Shown: positions 29,276-44,312 of the stretch, one piece after another
Layout of the letters: every line of letters starts with the position of its first letter
How positions within the stretch are numbered: position 1 is the stretch's first letter
Assembly (NCBI GenBank): GCA_000697055.1
Contig: JNDT01001455.1
Location: 1-61,121, forward strand
DNA: 61,121 bases
DNA from: Saksenaea vasiformis B4078
Lineage: Eukaryota > Mucoromycota > Mucoromycetes > Mucorales > Saksenaeaceae
Reading direction: 5' to 3'
Position numbers and translations under genes: made by a program
Notes under the pieces: generated by a model
Database searches by the model: none
What the model was told of the DNA's origin: nothing
Seen by the model: only the letters and a program-made list of their open reading frames with translations

Positions 29276-32200
29276 TTGGCTTTTTCGCAGGTCTTTCAGA
29301 AATCGGGGTACCAATTTCTACATATTCAACCAGTAATGCTTTCCAAGAATAGGTCGATTTCAGCGAGATGGCAGTAATAGTTACGAATAGTCATTGAAAG
29401 CGGCATAATATGAAAGAGTAATATGATGACAATGGTATCTTTGTTGATGAAACAAGATGTTGATCAAGATCCATACCATATTTAGTTGCAGCCTATCAGA
29501 TGGAGTTGAAACAGTTCCTGAAGAACCCATTTTTCCTCGTTGCTTACAGAAAGAGACGAAAACCTGTAATTAAAGAGTAAGTCTTGAAAAAATACCAGCC
29601 ATTTTTTAAATGATTTTTTACCTGGAGTCTGGGAAAACTTAAGGAAAATGACTTATTCAAAAATTCACCAACTACAGTGTTGCACCTCTTCTCGGACACG
29701 TTAATTAGCTGACGAAAAAGGAAGACGGAATACGTCCGGTCTTCCCCGAGAAAAGAAAGTGTGATAGTACGCAGTTTTATCTCTCTTCCTTTTACACGGT
29801 AATGTTGATCTTTTTGCAACATGAAAAAGAAGTCGGGCCGCTGTGATGATACGGTTGTCACACGATATGTAAGCTGTGCAATTCTTGGATAGTATGACTT
29901 CTTCATTTAACGGCAACAAAGTCAGCGAAACATAACTAGCAGTTGTGTTACGAGCGGTATGAAGACGACATCTCAATCCGTAGATATGGAAAGAAGGGTA
30001 ACCAAAGCTATGTCATTTCCCAATTTCCCATCTTTTCAGACCACATAGGTATTAGTAGTATCATTTCACCGCCTAGCAAGTCCTGTGCGCTTAGTTATTC
30101 TATTCCTTCTCTTCGGACAAACGTGTTTCGATATTACGAGCTACTGGAAATGACATTTATTCATAAGCATCGTCACCATATCGTGCTTCCTGAGTGTTGC
30201 TCATCACTTCGTCCTAATGGGGAAAATCAAAAGGAGATCACGCCAACGCAGCACCGCACTAAGATCTTGCAAAAACGTAAACATCCATACCAGACTAATT
30301 CTATCTTCACGCTAGAGCATGAGTTAAATTCAGATTGGTTCATAAAGAGGAATTTCCGCATTCTCCTGTGATCGAAGACCATTCGTGTCGACTTCGTCTT
30401 TTACTGTTTCGTGTTGAAACTGTGCGATTGTGAACAGCGCCTTCTTTGTTAAACAGCGTTTTGAAAATGACACAGCGTATTTATCGTCAAACTTTTCCGT
30501 GCGTTTTCAGATGATGGACTGTATATCTTTTATACTGACTCTCTTTATAGGGCCTATTTTGCTAGGATATGACGGTAATATTCGATGATTGTTATCGCAC
30601 CGTTTATCCTTACTGAAAAGTGCTGCGTATCATTTTTAATCCTTCTGATTCCATGCTTGTACCTCTTCCACGTCTATGCGACCTCACCTACAAAATGGAT
30701 GTAATAAAGGCTAGCAGCACATCAAATAATTGAAGTCGAATACAATGTATGGAAAAAGAAGCTCTCTCTCTCTCTCTCTCTTAAATACGCACCACGTACC
30801 GTTACCTTAAACATTTTCCGTGTCGGCTATCAGAACAAACCACTGGCACGGAATGCAGCAGGAAAGTATGCAGCATAAAAGAGTACAGAACGTCAATACA
30901 AATACTCGATCTACATAAAACGTAATAATTTGCTTGCTAAATTGAATCGGGTTCCATTGTCAAGACCGGTAGATAGATGATGGACTTAGAAATAAGGGTG
31001 GCTATATTTTGTCAGAATGGTTTGCGCATTCAAGCAATAATAACAAATGACTACTACTCCAGCACGCCTTTGCTATGGTTGAATACTCCTTCACGTAAGA
31101 ATCTACAAAACAAAAGATCTATTGGATTCCATCACTCTTTACCAAAATTGCCGCGGAACAGATCTGCTGAGTGAGCTCGTGCTTCAGGTTCAATATATTA
31201 TCAGACCTGTTACGGAAGGATTGCTAGATCCCAGCGGTGATACGTATGTCAACAACAATCAGACTTCGCCGATAGCTCTTCCTGCGATCTGGTTTGCATC
31301 ACCGTCAACGTCTACGTTTGGAAGTGCAAGGAAGCACAATGCAAAGTTTATGATCTGAGCAATAAGACACACACATCCCCCTTTGGAACACACGCTCTGT
31401 TACTAATTCTCTTGATCTTGTGTGAACTACTATCAGCAGTTGGTCATGTCACGCACCCTTCCTTCCCATGAGATAGTCTTTTTATTGATGAAGGAAGCGA
31501 AATGCAGTTCCTCGGAAAGCTTTGCTTGCTATGGTCAAGGAAACCGTTTGTTGACCAACAGGCACAGTTCAAAGACAACTACATGATTATGCATGATGCA
31601 TATATCTATGCTGTAGCGGTTCTCGGAAGAGAAATGGTCAGGTGGCGGTACGGATGCATTTATGGCGTAATCCATTATCTGAAGTGGATTATCTACCGAA
31701 CCATTCTGGTCCACTTGAAATGCGAATTGAAGGAAAGATACGCTCGGAAAAATGGACGACGCAAGAACTTTGATATTATTCTCAGGTATGACCATTACTT
31801 AAGTAAAATGTCGCTACAGCAAGGAGACTTCGTAGAATGCCCCATTTTTATTTCTCGAGATGTGAATTTTCTTTTTTTGGGGAGTGCACCAATTTTGGAA
31901 AGGCTGTAGATCAAAACTGCAACTTCGGAAGTGCTCCTTTTGGGTACTTGATGAAGACTACTGCAAGTTTATTGCGGACGCTGTGATGGCGCCATAGCTT
32001 CCTCTTCAAGTTACTGCCGCTGTGGCATGACTACCTGAAACTTTTATTTCCCACAATTATCCGAACTACTACTAGACACAGACACTGTGCTCATAGACGG
32101 AAAAGCTTATGAACCACCACTTAACATTAAGGTAGTCATTCCGTCAATAAGCGCCATAGGCTATAACAGGAAGTCGCAATGCGATAGGTTGATCATCGAG

Positions 32201-34521
32201 ATTTTAAAAATATGAAACAAACAATATCCGATCCGAAGCTCCGCGCTCCATTGATTTGCTTTACATTGTCAGCACCTTCGCTGTGGTCGGAAACTGATTT
32301 TAAAAAAAGTGAAGTAGACTCGTAATCGACATGCCTGTCAGGGAAAAGGTATGCTGTATTTTGAATGTACGGCTGAGTGATGGGCTAGAGCGTTCGGACG
32401 AATAATTCCCAGGAAGATGGGCATTCAAATTGCATCGCGTACGAGATGGCAATAGGCTCAAAACATGAGACAACGGATGGAAGATAACATGGAACATTCG
32501 GTCATGGCGTTGCTGCAGGGCCAGGCTCGTCACTTGGCATCTGTACGGTAGCTATCTTATGCATAGGCTGCAGTGGACGTGCATTTTGCCAAAATTGACG
32601 CAAAGCTTTCGGATCGGTAACCATCAAAGTGGTACCGTGCGCAATTTACAAAAATGGCTTATCGTAAACGCTTAGCAGGGAGAATAAGAGCCAGGACACT
32701 ATCGTGTACCAAACAAACAGACTTTGGATCCGGTAACGTGGACCCTCGTATGAAACGGAAGTACTAACTAACGCCATATCCATAAGTCGATGGGAAACCC
32801 GTGAAAGACTTTGGCTATACGGTTAGTTGGACTGATGGAATGATGCTTGCTCTATGTAATAACGTTGAGGGAAACCGGACAGATATAATCCTCGTAACTC
32901 GTATCCAGGTATTTTCTTTTGGTGACACAAGCACCACCAGATACCAGGTTAGATTTGCGGCTAGATAATGGCGCCAAACGTATCCACGACAAGTGAGCTT
33001 GCGAATAGACTGGTTTCTGTGCGACTATTTTTTTCCCATTAAAATCCAAGTGAAGCAGAGTCAGCAGGACTTTGCAAGCTTTAACCCTAATTAGGACGGA
33101 TGCTGGGGAGATCTTGTGGAGGAATTATGGTCGATACAATGTGAATTTGCTGCACGTCCGAGATCAAATCCAGGCTACCACTCTTTTTGATAGTTTGCGG
33201 CCAGCATACAGCGTGAAGTTGAACATAGGATTCGGGAGCAAAGTTGTAGGACGATGCAGTCCCATGTTCCTCCTATTTCGCAAATCTATATCGCTATTTG
33301 TAGACATACTATATGCTGCCAGACTTAAAGCAATTCGGGACATTGGAAGATTAGCAGAGTTATCTAGCCAGTGTATTGAGAGGCGGATTGGCCACATCAT
33401 GAACGAAACTCTAGTACCTAGTTCTACGATAATGAAATGACTGCGCCTGGAGATATCCGATGGTGGTTAGTGTAGTTTTAAGTGAAACAAGAAGGATTTA
33501 AAATTGATTCAGCTATCACATAAACATTACCTATACCAACATTTTTCATCAATGAAGGTTGACATGCCAATGTACTTTGTGACATACAGCATCAGAGCGC
33601 TTGCGGGTGGCAACTTCATCTCACACATACTGCCTGGAAACGGCTAGCGGTCTGTCCATATTTTAAAGCTGAAAGCAGTTCCGGACCTATGTCTAATAAA
33701 TGAGATAAGAACCAAACGTTGGGCGCATAATGTTGGATAAAAGCAAGCGGTACCTGCTTTTGGAAAGAGGACGTTCGTTTTCAGTGGCAACAATGGCCAA
33801 TCGACTCATCTCGAACTTCGCATAGTTTTTAATCTCAGCGGACAATTCCCAAGTTCGTTCAGTACGAGCGAGCCGTGCTAACGTATCTAAGATTACCAAT
33901 CAACGAACCACTACTATTATTACTTTGAATCAACCGATAGCTGTAAAGTACGCGTTTAATTTTGTTATCGCGGTTTATTGTCACCAAAGTACCGGCAAAG
34001 AATGACATCATGCGAATTCAGCGGTTGCTATTTAGTTTCCGATGATTTTCTCTCTCAACCAAACATGTACGTACGATTGCTGTACCGTTCAACTCGTGTC
34101 TCTGAATGACTGATTTTATCGTTGTGCTCTGAGTGACTTGCTTGTTTCATGTAATCTCGATGGCATCAGGTATCAACTGTGCTGTTGCAAATTTCACCGC
34201 ATCCAGTAAGAGGCGGTTCTGAGTAAGCAAGACGCCCTGCTTAATCCAAATTCAGACAAAAAACATAAACAAAGAAAAACTTTCCCGAAACGAGATACAG
34301 CCAAGATCATCACAGCGTCACACAGATCAATCTGAAACTGCTTATGGGATCTATTCAACAGAAAAATCCAGGCAAAGCATACCTCATGTGTAACTGCGTT
34401 ACTGTTGTGAAACAATCAGCAAAGACCCGAGATGAATTTAAACTAAACACAGAACTCCTTTCGAACAGCCACCCCGCTTCTTCTTTTCTTTTTCTTCTTT
34501 TTCTTCTTTTTCTTTAATCCT
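29276..34521. other. Gene-poor 5.2-kb stretch
   Basis: Open frames at 29,943-30,371 (+), 31,502-31,909 (+) and 33,072-33,440 (+) reach 120-142 codons but have no recognisable motif, and their codon use and composition look non-coding. A (CT)n microsatellite lies near 30,763-30,780. A pyrimidine-rich CTT/CTTTTT tract (34,478-34,515) directly precedes the MATE start codon, like promoter tracts of other fungal genes. Confidence 0.5.
30762..30781. repeat. (CT)n microsatellite
   Basis: About nine to ten consecutive CT units in gene-free DNA. Confidence 0.9.
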
Positions 34522-36467
34522 ATGGACCAATCCTCAACAAAAAATGACAAACAGTCTACGATAGTAGATGAATTAACTTCTCTGCTGGGAGATAGAAAGG
34601 GGAGGACGAATCTACACAAGGACAATATCAATCAAAATACACTCTACAGTGATGTGATTGAAGAAATACGTGCTATTGTTGGTTTTCTTTGGCCGCTCCT
34701 GATGACATACCTGCTTGGAAAAGGCATGCGACTGGTTGATATCCGGTTCTTGGGAAAGCAAGGTGCTCAAGGTAGAGAATGAACAATGCAATGTTAGGTC
34801 AATACATAACATGGATCGTGCGAGTTCAGTTATGGCTGCTGTCAGTCTTGGCAATCTATATACGACGGTAGTTGGCCTTGCCCTGGGCTATGGCATGCTC
34901 ACAGGTGCGTGTCATGCATGTATGGATGATGGCTAAAGTCTTTTAAAGCAATCGAAACACTGGCTTCTCAGGCGTTCACTGGCGCCAATCATCGTCACAC
35001 GCTCGGGCTTATTTTACAGAGGTCTCTTATTATTATGGCGATATTCTCGATTCCAGTGGGCTTTTTATGGTAAGAAGAAGGAAAAAACGCAAATGCGATT
35101 AACATGGATGATTGTAGGATCTTCGCAGAACCTATCTTACTAAGTATGGGCCAAGAACCTGCCCTTGCTTCCTTGGCCCAGTCATTCCTTTGGATTTGTC
35201 TTCCAATGATCTACCCAATTTTTGTGTCAACTGCTATTCGAAGGTTCCTTCAGTGCCTAGGTAAACTATTTTGGAAAATGGAAGACACTGATATGGATAT
35301 TTCGCTTTTGCACAGGTCAGATGCGGTTAACTATGTACGCAATTACCATCGTTTTCCCTATCAATTGGTTATCAAATTATTTTTTCCTGGAATACCTGCA
35401 GCTCGGATTTCTCGGTGCTGCTTATAATACCCTTTTTTTCCACTTTGTAATTCTATTTATCTACATACTTTTCCTTCTCACAGCAACGGACTTCGAGACA
35501 TATTGGCCCGGATGGACCACTCAAGGATTCTACCAGTGGGGCACATTCCTAAAATTAGGTAACTTATCTTCTTTCTGGCATATACATGCACTTAACTTTT
35601 TTTTTCTTTGTTGACTAGGTATACCTGGCATGCTTAGTGTATCTACCGACTGGGCGTTTGAGGTGTGCGCTATTATCACAGGTAACCAAGACATGTGAAT
35701 CGGGCACCATAGTAATCTCGTTCCCAGGTGTTCTTGGGGAAACTAGTTTGGCTGCTCAATCCATTGTGTTACCTGTAAATACGTTTTTACTCATGATCCC
35801 ATCGCAAGTATTTTTGGTTGCTGATCGAGTCACCTGTACTTATCTTTTACTATAGTGCATTGGCCAATGCATTAATTGTTCGCGTGGGTCACCATCTGGG
35901 CGCTAATCGACCTGAAAAGACACGGTTATGTGTTCTTATTTCGACGATCATGGGATTTGTCTTGGTTTCAATCAATGCAACATTGATGTACTTCTTCCGT
36001 TATCCAATTGCTCGACATTTTACTCATGATGACAAAGTTATTGAAGCCGTTGCAGAACTAATGGGAGTCGCCAGTCTTAGTCACTTTGTAATGGTAAGCT
36101 CATTTGATTCCGAAAGTCTCATTGCTAAGCTACCGTATAGGGTACAGGGACTGTGCTATCGGGGACGTTAAACGCCTTTGGAAAACAGGCAATCGTAGCC
36201 GCATTTAATCTGGTATCTTATTACCTGATTGGCCTCCCATTTGGATTATGGATGACCTCCGCATATGGATGGGGACTTATTGGTGTCTGGTCAGGTGTCG
36301 TCGTCGCAGGAGCCGTAAAGACAATGGGTGAAGCATGGATTGTTGCCTTCCGTGTCGATTGGAGGGTTGAATGTCAAGAAGCAGCTCGACGTCTACAGAC
36401 ACAAGAAACTTGCGCCGACTTACCTGTTTCAGTGGAAAGCAATCGATATAATTCCTTGCGACGATAG
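34522..36467 (+). CDS. MATE family exporter, with an unresolved frame break
   Basis: A multidrug and toxic compound extrusion carrier, a 12-helix cation antiporter. Exons: 34522-34771, 34830-34904, 34949-35069, 35118-35260, 35316-35558, 35619-35681, 35728-35807, 35856-36093 and 36141-36467. Introns are 44-60 nt with GT-AG ends. The family pattern is clear: DIRFLGKQGAQVMAAVSLGN, LETLASQAFTGANH, ILLSMGQEPALASLA, RRFLQCLGQMRLTMYAI, GIPGMLSVSTDWAFEV, GETSLAAQSIVLP, VRVGHHLGANRPEK, and GTVLSGTLNAFGKQAIVAA in the C-terminal half. All junctions agree in phase except exon 7 to exon 8. The canonical 48-nt intron at 35808-35855 leaves exon 8 out of frame by one extra or two missing bases. The alternative in-frame donor (GTTTTT at about 35,782) would delete about nine conserved residues. 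This is either an assembly indel or an inactivating change. Confidence 0.88.
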
Positions 36468-37683
36468 CGTTTCGATTGTAAATATAAAATGTTTTGCATG
36501 GGTACCTATATGTTTACTAAAAATGTGTAAACTCGCTCTCCTGATAACGGACGGAATCAACAGTTGCTAAGTCACATTACAGTTTGCGATGGACAAACGT
36601 GAGAACTATCATTGTACCTCAAGACCGAGATGATAGAACAAAAATGATCACGCAATCGATGATATCCTGCAAACTTCGAGTTACATGACTTTCCGCACCC
36701 ATCTTCCATTTTTACGTTTGCTCTTCATTTCTATACAAAATTGACTGAATATATGTTAATTGAAGACACATTTAAGCATGATAACAATGTCAACAATGAG
36801 CGAATGTTATCCGTGGACACCTGAGACGATCCCTTCTCCTCACATTAAACGAGTCTCATGACGCCTGCGCTATATAACCGCTATATACAAATCCAAAAAA
36901 AAAAATTAAAATAAAATAAAGTAGTGGATTCTTCAATGATCCCATAGAGGATCTAGGGAAAGGCGTCTGAATGAACGTATACTCCTTATGCCGCCGCGAA
37001 CTGATAATCACTAGCTTCCAGAAGCCTGGTGCCACAGCGATTTGTCACGTGCCTGATAAACCTTGCTGAGAGATGCGATTTCGCACAAACCCCACATATG
37101 AGGATCGCTGCAATTTCCTTCGTATTGTTTCACGAGTGTAAGTCCAGTAACTACCGCTTTATTCGATGACATGCAAACAAGTCAGCATTTGCTGTTTGCT
37201 TATTTAAATCTTGGGTGAATTATGGTAGTAGCAAGATACATTGTATTTTAGAGAAACATTTGCGTCAGCTAAATATAATGCGCATTGAACCGGAACGCTG
37301 CGTGGAGGAATATCGGATTTTTCTTCAGTATGATATTCAGTGATCGATGATATCAGAAAGGTTAACAATTAGCCGGTTTCTGATGTGGGAAGTTTAAAGG
37401 AGACCCGCTACGGCACATGTATTTTGTCGGATCGGAGGAAACTCAGGATTACCGGCTTTATAGATACTGGTTTCATAGACTTTCTGGGTACCGAAGTCAT
37501 GAAAGCAGACACAAGCAGTTGGAAACGAGATGTAATCAACGCAGGAAAGCGCTTTCAGTAATCCGGCCCGGCTAAATAATTTGGTTCCGGGAAACTGATT
37601 CTGAGATTTTGAAAACCGACTTGGTGAGGCAACAGCCGCGCAACCCGCTCCAGGTCTTTTTTTCTTTTCCTCTTTTCTTTCTT
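36468..37683. other. Intergenic, no gene recognised
   Basis: AT-rich spacer between the MATE and SR genes. An A-rich run (36,895-36,918) and a C/T tract just before the SR start codon (37,650-37,683) are the only notable features. Confidence 0.6.
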
Positions 37684-38917
37684 ATGGGTCACAGAGTGTA
37701 CATTGGACGTCTTTCGCAGGATGCACAGCAGGAAGATTTGGAGCGTTTATTTAAAGAGTATGGCAAGATATTGGAAGTGACCCTGAAGAAGGGATTTGGC
37801 TTTGTGGAATTCGCAGACAAGGTTGACGCTGAAGATGTCATCCACGATTACCATGACCACGAATTCATGGGTCAACGGTAATGACAAAAGAAAAATACTT
37901 CCTCTTTGAAAGCAACTTTCTCATTGTGGTCATGATAAGATTGATTGTCGAACTGGCTACAGGTGGCCGCGCAAATCGCTCTTCCGAAAGGTAAATAGTT
38001 GTTTAGCCTATTTTAAAAACACTCTGACACGGCAATCAAAGGGAAATATACCGTGTTGTGGTCCGAAATGTGCCGCCCAAGACGACCTGGCAGGTAAACA
38101 AAAATATTATATATCCTACGCTCCCCGGTTTAAGGTGTGGCCCGAGGTGTTACAATCGATCTGGTCTTGCGTAACTTTTTGGTTCTTTGGCTCTCTTTTG
38201 AACACTGTGGGGGGGTTTTTCCTTTACTTCCACTGGAAGTGGAAGTGGCATCTGCTTTGGTCCAAGTGAAACTAAATCATCTTTTTGGTTTGGCCCCTTC
38301 CCGGTCTAAAAGGAATTGAAAGATTTTATGCGTTCTGCCGGTCCTGTTAATTTTGCCGACATTCTTAAAGATCGTGATGGTGAAGGGTAAGCGTTACAGC
38401 TATTTTTCTTGTTATCTACGGCCAATGTCTCTAAACATCTACTTTATAGTGTTGTTGAATTTAACAGACGACGTGATATGCACTATGCTCTGGACAAGCT
38501 GAACAAGACAAAATTGAATGGACAACGCGTAACTTTACATCAAGCTGTAAGAAATTTGGTATAAGAATATGGTTTAACTTAACAAATTATAAACATGAGC
38601 AGGGTCGTGGAGGAAGAGGACGATCTACTCGTGATCGTAGTCGCTCGCCTCGCCGCAATCGCAGCCGCTCTCCGCGTCGTAATCGAAGCCGTTCTGTTCG
38701 TCGCAACCGAAGCCGCTCTCCTCGCCGTAATCGTAGCCGCTCTCCTCGACGTAGCCATAGCCGCTCGCCACCTCGCTATCGAAGTCGCAGTAAGAACGAA
38801 GGAAGACGCAGAAATCAGCGTCGATCAGAGTCCCCCGAGAAGGAGGTCCCAATTGAAAAAACCGAAAGACGTGAAGACAGCGAGGAACAGAACACAAACG
38901 ACAGCCTGAGTGACTGA
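37684..38917 (+). CDS. SR-type splicing factor (two RRMs plus RS domain)
   Basis: A nuclear RNA-binding protein of the SR family (SRSF1/4/5/6, S. pombe Srp2 group), acting in splice-site choice and mRNA export. Exons: 37684-37877, 37940-37990, 38042-38093, 38313-38386, 38450-38546 and 38603-38917, in phase, 260 aa. The first RRM (residues 3-70) has RNP2 VYIGRL and RNP1 KGFGFVEF. A Gly/Arg linker (GGRANRSSER) leads to the degenerate second RRM, which starts YRVVVRNVPPKTTW and ends in NRRRDMHYALDKLN. It lacks the usual SWQDLKD heptad; the sequence here reads TTWQELKDFMR. The C-terminus has repeated SRSPRRNR units, then an acidic tail (SEEQNTNDSLSD-like). The third intron is 219 nt, four times the others, and carries a hairpin. 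This fits the conserved self-regulation of SR genes by splicing. Confidence 0.93.
38226..38246 (+). repeat. Hairpin inside the long SR-gene intron
   Basis: ACTTCCACT and AGTGGAAGT are exact reverse complements separated by 3 nt (9-bp stem), inside the 219-nt third intron (38094-38312). It is probably transcribed as RNA structure. A regulatory role is inference. Confidence 0.6.
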
Positions 38918-39379
38918 AGTTGCTTGTAGTGGCTCGAATACGGGAGGTGTCAAATAGCGTAGTTGGATGTATCGCTATTGTTACACATTGTGAGAGTGAA
39001 TGTATTACTGACGGAGTAACAATGGTAATATTTACTTTTACGAGAGCGTACCTTTCTGCCTTCGTTTCGTCTTTACTTCTCTTCTACATCTCTGCAAATG
39101 ATGAGTGCCATTTTTTCCTGGCCCTTTCTTCAGCTTGATCTCCATCTTATGCCTTGTTATGATGCGTAGGACTTCTCTGCCATTGTCAGTGATGCGCAGT
39201 GCACTGAATGTTTTTCTTTATTGCATATTTAATGTCGACTCCGTCATAGATACAAGCCGATTCAAAGACAAGCCGGAGCTTGCAAATGACGCAGCTCACT
39301 GGATACAGTGGTAACTCAGATTACCATAACACCATAACCATACGCTGAGTGCAACTCCTTGCGACACGAATAGAGAAGC

Positions 39380-40820
39380 TGCTAGGATGACATTCATTAC
39401 GAGCGCTTGGAATTGTCAATCGAGTGATAGTCGATACGACTCAGCATCAAGAACCGTGAATGCTACTAAATCCACTTCACCAAACCTATCCCATGTCCCA
39501 CACACGAGACTCCTTTTCTACCGTTACCAGGTTGTCTGGCAATGGCGACGTGGAAACGTGCGTACCGTTTAGTAACGTTACCATTACAAACCGAAAGACC
39601 ACCTTAACAGAAAAGAGCAGGAGGACGACCGTATCCTGTTCCTCCTCAGTTGCACAAAGGAAACAACATAAATTCAGCAGCACAGCAGTAAGAACAATGC
39701 TGATCAAAGCAACTACCGTGGGTGGCAAATAGTTCAGGACAACTTCTACCACAATTCTTTAATCACCCGTGTGCCCAACCTTATCAAACAGGTCAGTAAC
39801 TGCTATCACATCTTCTTCGCTCTCGCTATTCTTTACTACAGCGATAAACAGTTCCAACACCACGCGTGCTTAGAGTATGGGAACCAACGCCAGGACAACG
39901 GTTACTATCGCTACACCTACTCTCACTGTATCTAGGCTGAGGAAACCCAGCTTATGTTCCCATTCTCGAACTCTTTCTTGGTTGTCCGTGACCTTCAGCA
40001 CCTTTCTTCAAACACAGGTTCCTGTATCATCTTCTGCTGAGAAGGAGACCTACTTAGAATTTACCTTCCACCAGTTATCAAATCAAATTACAATGTAATC
40101 ATCTCACGTACGTGAAGTATCTCCTTTCCATCGTTATACCCGCTGTTGATCTCTGTTGCAACCTCCAGCAGGATGGTTTCTATCAAGGTTAACTACTTGT
40201 CCTATATAAAAAATGGTGAAGGATTCTGTGATAGCGGCTGAATTTGTTCAAGCTCTACCAGTCGGTAGTCATAGTCAATGCGTTAGATCTTACACCTGAT
40301 GGTGCGATTATAACGATAATTCGGCCGAGCAAAGGTCCCAAAGAAAAGCCATACGGCAGGCAAAATCCACAGGCTACTACACCTTTTACTCCCGGCGCCA
40401 TTGTATCGATGGCTATGCCATTGGCGTCAGTGGAAAGCTTTCGAAACTTAGTTACGACTCCTGATAGTCACTTGCACTCACTAATTAATGGGTAACTAAG
40501 GGCAATTGTCGACGGTTCATTCTTCGACCCTTCTACTGTACCACAAACAGGTAATTAAAAAGGCCGTACAGAGAGGCTGAAGCGCTAATAAGTCCTGTAG
40601 ATCCATCTTGCTAAACGAGGAATCCCCAACAGAGACTTCTTAGTGCCCTTCCTGAAGCAGTTGCAGGAGTTTATTAGACTGTTGGTGTTGCGATCTGCAT
40701 CGCTGCAGCAGTGACAGCTATGCTTGTTTATAGAAAACGACAGCAGCACCAATGCCAAGGTATGGAAACCCATCATGGATGCCGGTCATTGAATATACCG
40801 GCTCCTGTCATGCAGTAGAA
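39380..40820 (+). pseudogene. Possible relic of a Ser/Thr-rich single-pass membrane protein
   Basis: No intact gene could be built. Successive plus-strand blocks look coding but lie in different frames with stops between them. They are a Ser/Thr-rich part (39,460-39,732 and 39,790-40,100), the block NALDLTPDGAIITIIRPSKG (about 40,268-40,495), and a final piece at about 40,675-40,820. The last reads TVGVAICIAAAVTAMLVYRK, a good membrane helix with a basic stop-transfer end, then a short tail to a TAG. Together they suggest a type I surface protein with a mucin-like ectodomain. Some blocks could be true exons of a gene I cannot splice. Confidence is low. Confidence 0.3.
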
Positions 40821-41122
40821 TTCGCTTCGATGGACATCGAAACAACATCAATACATGAACCGCTCAGATGATACAAATAAATTCCATTAGAAGATACATA
40901 TCACTAACTAAGCTAATCTCTTTTCATGGCGTTCCTCCTCCCACAAACAGAGTTGTATCATTGGGCGTGAATGCAATACCAAATCATTTGAGATATTGAA
41001 AGCGAATTATGACGAAGAAATCAAGTAGCCAGCGTGACATGCGAAGAAGAATGCACAATGCTTTATTTCAGACGGATGCGTGCTAGGTTATGTGAGAATG
41101 AAGTGGGGAAATGGTGAATGCT

Positions 41123-43435
<2,313 letters not shown>

Positions 43436-43601
43436 TGGAGAATGCCTGATGGTTACTGACGTGAAAGGGAATAAAAAGAAGAGCGAAAAGAAAAAAAAAT
43501 GCGCCGGCTGACGTCAAGTTCAACTTCACGTTTAAAGGCCGCTCACGGGACGATTGACCTGTTGTTTCTGCTTCATCTCGACAGAGCATCGTGCGTACAT
43601 C
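43436..43601. promoter_or_regulatory. Bidirectional promoter with CRE and UPRE-like sites
   Basis: The 166 bp between the URK1 and p24 start codons contains the palindrome TGACGTCA at 43,509-43,516, the classic ATF/CREB bZIP site. It also has TGACGTGA at 43,457-43,464, matching the Hac1/XBP1 unfolded-protein-response core. bZIP control of a secretory-pathway gene would make sense, but binding is not shown. Confidence 0.5.
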
Positions 43602-44312
43602 ATGCAGTTCCACCGATCGCAGATACTCTCCGCGTTTCTCGCTCTGCTGTTTACTGTTACTTTTTATTCATCGCACGTAGATGCGACCGCGTTAACGTAT
43701 AATGTCGCCGCGCAAGAGAACGAATGCTTTTTTATTTGGGCTGATACTCCGTTCAAGAAAGTGGGCTTCTATTTTGCTGTGAGTTTATATAATAAATGGA
43801 AAAACACGGGATCTAACATGAGAATTAAGGTTCAATCCGGTGGTGCTTTTGATATCGATTTCACTGTCCAGGATCCTCGCGGTGAAATCATTTTGGATGG
43901 CGAACGTGAGCGACAGGGCGATTATGTTTTTACAGCGAATCATGCCGGGGAATATACTTTCTGCTTCTCGAATGATATGTCAACAGTCGCAGACAAGTTG
44001 GTGGATTTCGAGATCACACTGGAACACGAGGCAAGACCCAATTTCCAAAACGAAGGATCCAACGGGGAGCCGCCAAAAGCTTTGACTGCAATGGAGGAAC
44101 TGATCTTCCAGCTGTCGGGATCGCTTTCTGACGTGATGCGCACCCAAAAGTACTTCAGAACGCGCGACAACCGTAATTCAAGCACCATGACATCCACCGA
44201 AAACAGAATCTTCTGGTTTTCCGTTTTAGAAAGTGCCACGATCATTTTCATGGCGTGTGCCCAGGTCTTCATTGTTAAAAGTTTCTTTAATGTTAAAAAG
44301 GGCAGCGTTTAA
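43602..44312 (+). CDS. p24/EMP24 family cargo receptor (Erp-like)
   Basis: A type I membrane protein of the p24 (TMED) family that helps load COPII vesicles between ER and Golgi. Exons are 43602-43778 and 43830-44312 with a 51-nt intron, 219 aa. Residues 1-28 form a signal peptide (ILSAFLALLFTVTF core, cleaved near VDA). The GOLD domain has the conserved Cys pair (NECFFIWAD and EYTFCFSNDM). A coiled-coil region includes RTRDNRNSSTMTSTENRIFW. The membrane helix VLESATIIFMACAQVFIV ends in the cytosolic tail KSFFNVKKGSV, with the usual FF and KK sorting residues. The subfamily is probably gamma (Erp2-4-like), but not certain. The start is chosen because the signal peptide begins there (MQFHRSQ); an upstream in-frame extension has no support. 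Confidence 0.94.
   Translation: MQFHRSQILSAFLALLFTVTFYSSHVDATALTYNVAAQENECFFIWADTPFKKVGFYFAVSLYNKWKNTGSNMRIKVQSGGAFDIDFTVQDPRGEIILDGERERQGDYVFTANHAGEYTFCFSNDMSTVADKLVDFEITLEHEARPNFQNEGSNGEPPKALTAMEELIFQLSGSLSDVMRTQKYFRTRDNRNSSTMTSTENRIFWFSVLESATIIFMACAQVFIVKSFFNVKKGSV

Noticed and set aside
31502..31909. 135-codon plus-strand open frame
   Set aside because: No motif, and gene-free context with similar frames on both strands; most likely chance.
33072..33440. 122-codon plus-strand open frame
   Set aside because: No motif, and an overlapping frame on the opposite strand is equally long; composition is not coding-like.
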